Positions 55,170-64,000 of a DNA stretch of 64,000 nt are shown here, in pieces (positions within the stretch are counted from its first letter, which is position 1; each line of letters begins with the position of its first letter). Position numbers and translations under genes: made by a program. Under the pieces are notes generated by a model. The model did not search any database. It was not told where the DNA came from and saw only the letters and a list, made by a program, of their open reading frames with translations. The DNA comes from Kappaphycus alvarezii. Taxonomy: Eukaryota > Rhodophyta > Florideophyceae > Gigartinales > Solieriaceae. The stretch spans positions 868,001 through 932,000 of the forward strand of contig NADL03000001.1 in assembly GCA_002205965.3 (NCBI GenBank), in the 5' to 3' direction.

Positions 55170-56720
55170 CCGTTCATCATGAGTTCAGGTACCACTACTC
55201 GTAAGCAGGCCGTTGTGCCCTATGATCGCCTCTAAAACCGCGTTGACCCCTCTCGTCTTCCTAAAGGTCCACAAAAGGGAATTATTGATTTTTCCAACGA
55301 GAAACTTGGCAGGATCCCGACAACTTCGGCATCCTCCCAGCAGATGCCCGAAAGTAACGAAGTTGAAGAACTTTTGAAGTCTCTCCTTCCATCCCCGTTT
55401 GTAATACTAACAGACGCATTTTTTCAGACCTATTCTCTTTGCTCTTGCTACACTACACAGTGTAGCAAAATTTTATGGATATATTGAGCCCCAAGAGCCG
55501 ACATACTACCTAATTGCTTTAATTGATGAAGACCGAACCCACAAGAATTTTGCAGTTCACGTTTGGTTTACCGATTTCCTAAGGTGCGATAATGATACCA
55601 CTCTTTTGTCAGTGGAAAAATTCAAGGCAACTAGGCGTCTTCTGAATAGCTTTGGGCGTCCTCTTGCGTCGCCCATACGCCAGGAAATTTTTATTGAAAA
55701 AGATCCCCTCCTACGCAACAGTATCGCGCGGGAGAAAACCGAGCAGCAAGACCTGGCATGGGACCTAAATTAGTTAATAAAAAAGAAGGAGATTTTCGTT
55801 TTCCTAGTCATAATCATGAAAAGAAATCCCCCCAGTTGGCACAAAAAATAAGGCAAATGACTGTCATAAAGAAACCAATATCTTTCAGTACTTCAAGGAA
55901 AGCAGATTGAATAGAGATTTATCGCAGTCTATCGGCACCATAGTTAGAGATTACAATGTATGTACCCGCCAGCACCGGCTCAGTGAGAGACAAAAGGCAG
56001 AATGTTTCATCAACATTTTGGTCCAGCACGAAACCTCTTTTTTAAAAATGCTAGAGATGACATGGCTGTAATTCAATTGGCACTTGTACTGTACTGCCAT
56101 CAGCGGAGCTGTTTTAGTACTCTTTTATGATCCAATTTTCGTTCATGCTGGAGCACTGCTATCAGCAAGCACTGTACTGTTGTAAACATTTGTCCGCTTA
56201 GCTCGGACACGATGATGACGGATCGGTACTGCACTGACTACGTGAGATGACAAGGATATTCAGCACAAAGCCTGGTTTCATCACAGCTCTTAGAGAACAG
56301 TTGCAACTTAAGAATGAAGTTATGATGTCCTTAAATTCATCAGAAACTCAACCTGCTCAAGACAGCATCTTCCATCAACAGTATAGTAGGCGTCCATAAT
56401 TAGTACAGAAGCACGTAAATCTCTTGCACCTCCCAAATAAATCTGGAACTCTCTCCGCACCAGATACTTCTGTTGAGAGCCGCTGAAAGGGTGTCATCGA
56501 TGCGAGCAGAAATGGTGCCCTGGTCATAATACGTCCGAAACCATGAGCAAGAGTGCCTCAATAACGGCGACGCCGCTGTTCATATTTTTTCTGACCTTCT
56601 CAATTTAATGGACGGAGATCAAGCTATGAATTTACCACAGCTTGAAGACAAAAGAGATAGTGGAAGAGAAGAGAACGTAAATTTCAGTGGAATACGGAAT
56701 GAGATTAGATTTAGTTGATG
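55170..56720 (+). mobile_element. Second Copia-like fossil, gag part only, broken
   Basis: Shares with the gag region of the Copia fossil at 34 kb a block reading RDYNVCTRQHRLSERQKAE (there RDYNVCARQHNLTPRQKAE). It also has a Cys/His knuckle ending CPGHN (there SPGHRW). No LTR, protease, integrase or reverse transcriptase is visible. About 200 bp near 56.06-56.26 kb looks foreign to the element. Heavily broken, and older or less complete than the first copy. Confidence 0.65.
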
Positions 56721-56779
56721 GTATACAATGCACTGGGGATTAATTCATTGACGGTGCTGTCGAACATTTAGACAAGAAC

Positions 56780-57790
56780 GTCAGTAGCTGTCCAAGTCCA
56801 GGTGACCCCCAGGATTCCTGGGAAAATCCCCAAGGTTCCACGTTAGAAAAAAAGCCGCAGGATTCCTGCGATCGGCTAGACCAATTCCTGGCCCAGGTTT
56901 CCCGGACAGGGAACTTGCGCAAAACCTGGGAACTCAATGAACTCTTAGGGAACAAACAGACGCACATTGGGGGCCCAGGAACGACCCATGAATTTTAATC
57001 CTGGACATGCGACCAGGGTAATTACCCAGGAAATGGGGTACTATGCTCCCAGGACTACACCCAGGGCTACCCGTGGCCTGGGATAAAAAGTCGGCGTCGA
57101 GTTACATACAGCCCAGAACAATCCGATTAATACCAGGATTACCCCAAGTTTGCTTAATCTGGGCATGTAGTCTGGGGAATAGCCCAGGAATTTACGTTTG
57201 TGCTCCCAGGATTAAGCCCAGGGCCAACAACGGCCTGGGATCAAAAGTCCTCGTCGTGTTAAATACAGCCCAAATTAAACCCAATACTCCAGGAATACCC
57301 CAGGTTTGATGAACCTGGGCATAGTACCTGGGGAGTAGCCTAGGGATGGGTTACTATGCTCCCAGGTTTACGCCCAGAACAGCCGGCGGCCTGAGATCAA
57401 CAGTCTGCGTAGTGTTGATACAGCCAAAATTAAACCCAGAATACCCAAGGAATAGCCAAGGTTTGGTGAGCCTGGACACGGGACCTGGGAGTAACCCAGG
57501 ATGTGGTGTGCTATACATCCAGGATTTCGCCCAGGGTCTCCCATATCCTACAAAAACTCCGACTCGTGTTCGGATACAGGCACATGGCAAACCCCATTAG
57601 TCCAGAGTTGCCGAGGATTATTAAACCTGGGAATTGATCCTGGGCGTAGTCCAGGATTTGATATTATATGCTACCAGGATTTATACAAGGTTTCTAAACC
57701 TGGAGAAATTATATTTCGAGATCACACCAGGAATCCTGGCACCAAATTCCCGGATTGCCAAATTACTGGAGAATGGGGGGCCCTGAGAGC
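56780..57790. repeat. Satellite array, ~156-bp period, dense in CCAGG/CCTGG
   Basis: A unit beginning near TATGCTCCCAGG recurs at about 57045, 57202, 57358, 57515 and 57670, a spacing of 155-157 bp. A partial, more divergent unit lies before 57040. Units share TACGCCCAG, GGCCTGGGATCA, TACAGCCCA.A.TAA and AACCTGGGCAT segments and differ by perhaps a quarter to a third. Each unit carries many CCAGG, CCTGG and CCCAGG words in both orientations. The open frames across it are repeat-derived and not genes. Confidence 0.85.
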
Positions 57791-58429
57791 ACCTCTTTTG
57801 GTATTTTAAGATCTATAGGGGCCGAATAATAGGTCCCTACTTTCTATATCATTTTTAGGCTCTCTACATCCACCATTCTCCACTGGACATGATACCAGGG
57901 GTACACGTTCTGAACAGTCATGTGCCTAGGAGCAGGCAATGCACTCCTGGTCCAATAACTGAGCTTTTCTATATCCTCAGTCCCATGACCAAGAATACTG
58001 TCAGTTCTTGGACATATGACCTAGCAGATTCGTTATCTCAAGAAGAAGAACGCGCTCCAAAAAGCCTAGAAAATTGTAGATTCCCGCCGCGGATATGCAA
58101 TACAATGGCCGTATCAATAGTCATATTATTAGTACGTACCTTCCATCAGTCCACGTGCTGCTGTAGCAAACATACAAATGAAAAACTGCATAATACCTTT
58201 CGGTCAGTACTGCGCTGCTGTAATATTATATTCATAACCATTCCCCAAAACGTACCTGCACTGAAGTGGCCAAGCACTCGAGTAAAAACAATTCATTCAG
58301 TCCAAAAACAAACAAAGTCTTAGTTGCAACTATCCTTAATGCTTTGGGGGCATTATAGGGGCTGGGACTTACCTTATTTCAAATGCTGATGCCGGCTCCC
58401 CTTTAGGTGATGGGGCATCACGGATGTTG
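57791..58429. other. Stretch between satellite and minisatellite
   Basis: One frame of 144 codons (57889-58323, plus) has no recognisable domain. A few CCAGG words near 57.9 kb suggest it includes a worn satellite edge. Confidence 0.35.
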
Positions 58430-58985
58430 TGGGAGGACGTCCAAAGAAGGGCAGTGACGGAGGTGAGGTGGAGCGAGCGGGGAGCCACTGCTGTTGCACG
58501 CCGAAGAAATCGGTAGTTTTGGCGGAATTTGGGAGGTAGCCAGCAGAAAACCACCGAGAAGGGCGGCGGTGATGCCTGTGATCATTGGCGGGGAGGGAGC
58601 GGAAAGATTTTAAAATACGGCGGTGATGGTTGCGATGATTGAGGAGAGGGAGCGAAAATTACACGGAAAGGGCGGCGGTAATGTTGGCGGTCAGTGGTGG
58701 GTAGGGAGCGGAAAGTCACAGCAGAGGGAAACGGTGATATTGGCGACTGTTAAGGGAGGGAGTGGAAATTCGATTGCAAAGGGCAGCGATGAATCACCTC
58801 ACATCGGTTCGTTCGACGCCCAATTCTGAAGTTTGGAAGAGTAAGCGGAAATGATATGTCAAAGGGGAGCTGTGATGTTGACGATCGTTTGGGGGGAGGG
58901 AGAGGAATGCTACGGCAGAAGACGACAGTGTTGACGGCGATCGTTTGGAGAGGGAGCTGGAAGCCGTGCAAAAGAACTGCTTAAT
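58430..58985. repeat. Minisatellite, ~54-bp unit, GGCGGTGAT...GGGAGCGGAAA
   Basis: GGGAGCGGAA-like phrases recur at about 58480, 58595, 58648, 58704, 58758, 58838, 58898 and 58952, mostly 53-56 bp apart, each preceded by GGCGGTGATG-like sequence. The units are diverged. The plus strand is strongly G-rich. Confidence 0.8.
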
Positions 58986-59580
58986 CTGCGTGATGTGTGG
59001 GGGATTGGGAAGGGGATGAAGTGTGATGATTCGAATTGAACACCCTCAAGTTGAGAATTGAGACCTCGGAAACCCTGCAAAGTGTTTTCAAATTTGGAGA
59101 TACTGCAGTTTGCCCGCCTTGCCATCAAGGGGAATATTAGGCATCTTGTTCTGCCAAGTGTCCCTATCCAGCGTAATTAATAACTGTAAACCCTCCCAAG
59201 AAGTAAATATGATACTGTAACCTCGTGAGATATCAATCCACGTAATCATTCATAATATGTTCTTTTTCCAGTAGGGAGATATTTCTTTAATAAACTTCTA
59301 TGATATTTCCTGCCCATTCCGAGGAGGAGACGAGTATGGCGTGACTCATCATAAGCCTGAGTTGAAATCAGATGAGTTGAAAAACCATTGTTGAAAGTGT
59401 ACCCAACAAGAACCTGGAGTGGGCTTAGCCGTAGGCTATCATGCGGGGGTCCATACCAGATTGCCAAGTGTGAGGTCAATCTATCATAGACTGGTACGGG
59501 ATCAGGGTTTCGTCAAGCATGGAAAGAATGATGTTTGAGGGTCATCTGTTCCCCCATTCGTAATTTAAAATGCGACTTAA
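58986..59580. other. Spacer before the TNP2-like element
   Basis: No gene or repeat recognised; short frames only. The left end of the transposon probably lies here, but no inverted repeat was identified. Confidence 0.35.
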
Positions 59581-62500
59581 TTGTTACATCCTACAGTTTT
59601 CCATATAGAAAGTATGGAATTAGAAAAAGATACTTTAATTCACACAATAATGTATAGAAAAAAAAAGTTCCCCGTAAATTGCTTCAATCACATTTATGCC
59701 TCAAAGACGGATTTATGGCCTTTCATCAGTACAGCAAGCTCCCTGGAAGAGTTCAACTTCGATACTGACTACTGAATGGGTAAACGGAAAGCTCAAATGA
59801 TTCTAGGTCCGAGGGCGCCTTGTCCCTTCTCATCACGAGATGCATTGGCGCTGGCAATTTGAACTTCCAAATGTAGCTACCCCCAATTTCAAGGTCATCC
59901 TCTGCAAGAGTGGTGAAACAGAGAACTTCAATCCCACGAAAGCTCGGGGCCATGGCAGATACCTCTCTATTGATAGGGAAATCTCTCGCGAAAACAGATG
60001 AAGCTGTCGACTTGGTCAATCAAGCGAAACTAGAAGAAAAGTTTCAACGAACTTGTAGCGGAAGCATGTATTTCTCTGCGCCATGCGAAAATTGCAAGGG
60101 ATGCCGATAATAATTCAAGAGATGATGTAAACGGAAGGATTGGGGTATTTCAATGAAGAAGAACGGAAATGTGGAAAGAGTACAGGCGAGGAGCGGCTTC
60201 AATTGATATGTTCCCCTTCTTTTTGCCCTGCGACGGCTACTCGCTTCCCATCTCTGAGACTACTACAAAAAGAGGTTGAACTTCGTGAATCGGATGACGG
60301 GTTTGTATCAGGGGAATAGATATTCATTAATGCCCTTTCTTCAAGCACAAACTTGAACGTCGTACACTGCCACATCAAGAACACTTTGATGCTTTGATCG
60401 ATCAGATGAGAAGGGTTAGGACTTGTGATATTCTGAATTTTCATCGATCGAGATGTGTTCCCAACTACACCCGATTCAAGCTGAACTTGGACACCAGTGT
60501 ATCCCGGTCGCTCGTAATGCTATTATGTCGGATTCTAACCCTAAGTCCGCTGGCGCAGTATGGAGGAAGATGGGGAGCAGTATATCGTATTGATGTTTCA
60601 ACTATACAGCGACAAATCGGTAACGTCTCTGAAGCCTTCAAGAATAACATTTTATTATTCCATGTCGCTGTATTCAACTTTGCTGAGGAGTGCCGCGGCC
60701 GACTCATAGCAGACGGAAGTACAATAGTCGCGTTCCTTCCAACCAAATCGACAGGTTTGTTGGATGGATCAGACCAGTTGAGTATGCAAGAAGCTATCGA
60801 TCTGGTCATGCGACCACTCAGAGAAGTTGCCAAATCAGGATTCTTGGCTGTCGATGCAGATGGTGTGAAGTGGCGGTGCCACAAAGTCATCGCTAGCTAT
60901 TGCGCGGACCTCCCGGAGGCAAAGCAGCTACTCTCGGTTCGGTCCGGTATAGCAAAATCTCTACCCTGTCATCGGTGCCTCGCGGAAAACTACAACTTTC
61001 CGTACAGGACTGAAGCCGATCACCAGAAAGTGGAGCATCCAGAAAATGTGCTATATCAGTATCATGACCTAATGCACCAGGCGACAAAGGATGAAAAATC
61101 CAAACCAGAAATTTCATGTGAACGGAAACGGGAGGCCAAAGATATGTTGAAAGATCTTTCAGTACATCCTCGTGGACAATACTGCATGATTTTCCGTTTG
61201 TCGGGATCTTTCCCGAACTTGATATATACAGAGTATTCGCATTCGAACCACTCCACAATTTTCACCTCGGAGTCTCAAGATGGTTGAAACAGACAGCAGT
61301 GGATAGATTGGGATCCTAGATTAAGTTTTCTTCGGCACTTTCCGCACGTCCATCAATTCCTCGCACCTTCAAGAATATGAGGACCAAGATTCTTCGGGAG
61401 CTCAACTACTTCCTGTCATTCGTCAGTAAGCATCCAGTCGGATATAACGTTGATGTTCTCTCCATTGATGGTGAAAAGGAATGCCTCATTGTGAACAGGA
61501 CGCGAGGACGGTTTGTCAGGAATGCTCGAAGCAAGGACTGAAGAAAAGTTGACCAGGTCTCGCCTTTTCTGGGAGCTATGATGGATCTATTCTGTGATGA
61601 GGACCGTCAAGCCCCTCTGAAGAACGTATTCGCGAAGTACAGTGACTCAGTTCGAATTGTTACAAGCATCTCTGGGAATGTATGGCATGAGGAAAGACTT
61701 AAGTTCGCTACCGAGGCAATCAAACAATTCGAGGAATTGGAGTGAAGGTTATAGGAGAACATCAAAATTCAAATATGGGCACGCTTAAGTGGCACATGTT
61801 GGACCATGTCGTTGACGATCTGAGAAGGTTAGGGGTCTTCAATACAATGACGCAGGGCTGTTAGAGTATGCCCATGTACTGTACAAGCGACTATACAACC
61901 TGACGTCCAAAAGACGATCTTCCGCTTCGGCTGAAACAATCAGTCGTATATCGAAACCAAGCTTGAATGTCATTGAGGGTGCGGAAAAAAGTGGACGAGG
62001 AGTACACAGGACCAGAGCAACAGCAGCAAAATCAGACACAGCTCGCCTTGTGCAAGGAGGCTTTACAATTCAGCTGCGCGATTTCCTGGGCTTTAGACAC
62101 GGGGACGGCTCGGGAAAGGTCACATCGCAATCGCAAAGATAAATAGGAAGGCAAGGGCTCAAAAATTCCGAGATAGTATGCTAAGAATGCTTGATCATAA
62201 GCGACTGGAAAATTTCAAAACGACTATTCTTGCGGTATTGGAAGGGTCGAGTGCCGAAGGACTGCCAAGCTCTAATATCAAGATTTAGTTTGCTCCTTCT
62301 GCTTTTGTTTCCGGATACGAAGTTCCGCATCTCTCTGATTGTCCTAAGAATACGGGAACTGCATCTGTTGGGCATAACAATCGCAGAATATCACAGCACG
62401 TAGTTCTGCTCCAACCTGGTACAACACAAAGTATCCAAAATTGACTCCGTAATGGTTGAGGATGGTAATATGGAGAGTGCTGGACGGATCCCTGTATGGT

Positions 62501-62976
62501 TCGGGAAGTTGTGGGGGCTTGTTCGTCTCATCAGCTGTGGACGAAAACGCCAAATTCAGCTATGTGTATTTCACACAACCGAGCTAACTGTATGGCATGC
62601 GTCTATGGCGTTATCGGTGAGTATTGTCTCATTCAGTATTACGACGTTCTTGATGAGAAAGACTTCCCAGTAGATGGAGTAGATAGAGCTCTGATTGCAT
62701 CCGTCTACGTTGGTCAAAGTCTGTAGAGAACTCGGAGATGGTAGCACAGGCATATGATCTATGCCCCTTGATAGTATCAGAGGTCTTGTACATCTAATCA
62801 GAGGTGATAATGACTCGACAACTCCGACCAAATACCAAGAGAGCAAAAAGGAGGAAGGAGTTATGTGGATATGGGAATTACTGGCAACCAGAAATGTCTA
62901 TGTCAATCGCTTCTATCGCCACAAGGGCATCAGGTTCATTTTGAAAAAGAAGAGTAGTAACAGAGGGTATCTGTAA
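59581..62976 (+). mobile_element. TNP2/Plavaka-like (CACTA-related) transposase gene, broken
   Basis: The longest piece (60337-61287) reads in order ADGSTIVAFLPTKS, RPLREVAKSGFLAVDADGVK, YCADLPEAKQLLSVRSGIAK and CHRCLAENYNF. This order, with a D(L/Y)PEA motif then a CX2C pair, is typical of large TNP2/Plavaka-type transposases. Later frames carry RVFAFEPLHNFHLGVSRWLK near 61225, NMGTLKWHMLDHVVDDLRRL near 61780 and GVIGEYCLIQYYDVLDEKDF near 62610. A WYVNRF-like end (NVYVNRFYRHKG) closes it at about 62940. The H-rich LHNFHLG motif probably belongs to the catalytic fold. Several frame changes and stops make it inactive here. Closest named family is inferred. The reach of the 5' part (59581-60336) is uncertain. 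Confidence 0.65.
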
Positions 62977-63434
62977 ATATTGCGAACAATGGGCCATATC
63001 TGCATGTAGTAAGGAGATGCTTAATAATGAAAGTGAGGCTTAGATTGTTGTAGTCTTTTTGTAGTTTTGTTCTCATTACTGCAACTTGGAAAAATAGTAG
63101 TTGCACTATCACATGGGAAATAGAGGCGTTCAGCAAATTGGCACTTGAATATCACGTGACCAATGAAATAAAGCAGTCATAGAAAACACCATTGCGATGA
63201 TCAGAATCTTATAATTTAAGTGGTTGCGTGACCAAGATGAAAAAGTTCTGCTTGGAATTTGAATTGCCTTTTTTGATGCTGACGGAAGTTTTCAAGACAA
63301 GACGTTCTTAACTAGAAGTGGAGAACAAAACTTTGTCGCGTGACCAAGGACTGAACAGAGCTTGTTTACGCAATTATTCGGATACTTTTGTACTTTAATA
63401 AGCATTACACTATCATTCGTTCCCTGAGAAGTAG
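62977..63434. promoter_or_regulatory. Three spaced CGTGACCAA boxes upstream of an unassigned frame
   Basis: CGTGACCAA occurs at 63155-63163, 63227-63235 and 63339-63347, all on the plus strand; the first is part of TCACGTGACC. Spacing is 72 and 112 bp. Placement just ahead of the ATG near 63435 suggests a promoter, but no experiment or known factor supports it. Confidence 0.4.
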
Positions 63435-63840
63435 ATGTCGGAGTGGTTGGGGTCGTATTGTTTTCGTCGATGGAAAACGTGTCCTTATTGAACAGGATCC
63501 GGGTATTTGCCTAAAGCTTTGTCGACATTTGCTGCGTATAATGGTGATTTTGTGTATGAGTGGATTCCCGGGACAATTCAGAAGAGGTTGGAGGTGTTGC
63601 AAAGTCCACCAATGTATCATGATGGTTCGGATGCTTGTTAGTTGTATAATGTGGTAGGGGGTGGGAAGTGCGCTCAGTGGACAGGCGGCTCCGTGTGGCG
63701 TTTCTCATGACATTAAGGAATTGTACTGCTTAGAAGACGGTAAATGGGCAAGTAGTCGAACACGTGTTGTAATTTTGCCTTTGTCTCGTTTTACAATAAC
63801 GTTTACTAGTGTTTGCGGACGGGACTCGGACAGTAAATAG
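63435..63840 (+). pseudogene. Unassigned coding-like stretch, broken
   Basis: From an ATG near 63435 one frame reads MSEWLGSYCFRRWKT, then LPKALSTFAAYNGDFVYEWI, PGTIQKRLEVLQSPPMYHDG and LYNVVGGGKCAQWTGGSVWR, with two in-frame stops. Another frame continues HDIKELYCLEDGKWASSRT. The composition and codon-scale continuity look like real protein. I do not recognise the family; it has the feel of a repeated-element or secreted protein gene, which is only an impression. It may continue beyond the window. Introns could explain some breaks but no clear splice sites were seen. Confidence 0.35.
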
Positions 63841-63938
63841 TCTATTATATAAAAGGTGAAGCTACAAAATCCGTCGCTCTTGTTATCGGCGATTATACAG
63901 GAAATATGAAATATTATACATCCTCTACTCATAAGGGC

Positions 63939-63958
63939 AGGGACCACGCATGGTCCCT
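63939..63958. other. 8-bp hairpin
   Basis: AGGGACCA and TGGTCCCT form a perfect 8-bp stem with a CGCA loop. Short; function unknown. Confidence 0.45.
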
Positions 63959-64000
63959 CCCAACAGGCGGGTGGGAAGAGTGAGCACTGCAAATGTGCCA

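Noticed and set aside
57043-57809. Open frames of 80-100 codons across 57.0-57.8 kb
   Set aside because: They follow the 156-bp satellite unit and have repeat-driven composition on both strands.
56780-58985. CRISPR array
   Set aside because: The repeats are long, diverged, contiguous units without constant-length unique spacers, in a eukaryotic context.

Overview
This is a eukaryotic nuclear fragment. GT-AG introns of about 100 bp interrupt conserved eukaryotic genes, there are no bacterial operons, and much of the DNA is transposable elements. Four host genes are recognisable: acylphosphatase (18.0-18.4 kb, +), the rRNA-processing factor RRP36 (24.2-23.2 kb, -), the mitochondrial import-motor subunit PAM16/TIM16 (24.9-25.3 kb, +) and the meiotic MutS homologue MSH4 (28.5-25.4 kb, -). 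An acidic, low-complexity hypothetical gene may lie at 4.1-2.7 kb (-). The transposon mix (PIF/Harbinger with a SANT-like partner, Tc1/mariner, piggyBac, Copia, a LINE with a C-terminal nuclease-like domain, a TNP2/Plavaka-like element) resembles that of stramenopiles such as oomycetes or diatoms. That placement is inference from family resemblance only.

Layout. 0-1 kb: Harbinger transposase running off the left edge. 1-10 kb: mostly non-coding, strongly strand-asymmetric DNA with many short palindromic GTACTGTAC arrays and one possible acidic gene. 10.5-17.6 kb: truncated or decayed DNA transposons (two Tc1/mariner, one Harbinger transposase facing a SANT-like accessory gene). 18-28.5 kb: the gene-bearing core, with a LINE that carries a second, inverted LINE copy (19.2-22.8 kb). 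RRP36 and PAM16 are divergent around a 0.74-kb spacer holding two palindromic arrays. PAM16 and MSH4 are convergent with about 20 bp between stop codons. 29.9-40.3 kb: a Copia LTR retrotransposon fossil whose 5' LTR carries a complete-looking piggyBac element. 40.4-41.6 kb: a Tc1/mariner copy with terminal inverted repeats. 41.6-55.1 kb: a sharply bounded AT-rich block with no recognisable gene, containing two small GC-rich islands with inverted repeats at their edges. 55.2-59 kb: a second Copia-like fossil, a 156-bp satellite and a 54-bp minisatellite. 59.6-63 kb: a TNP2/Plavaka-like transposase. 63.4-63.8 kb: an unassigned coding-like stretch behind three spaced CGTGACCAA boxes.

Two points matter to any user. 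First, all four conserved host genes lose frame by single bases, several of them inside homopolymer runs, which looks more like residual assembly error than a cluster of pseudogenes. Second, comparing the two Copia LTRs gives a natural empty site for the piggyBac insertion and indicates a CTAG target duplication rather than the usual TTAA.
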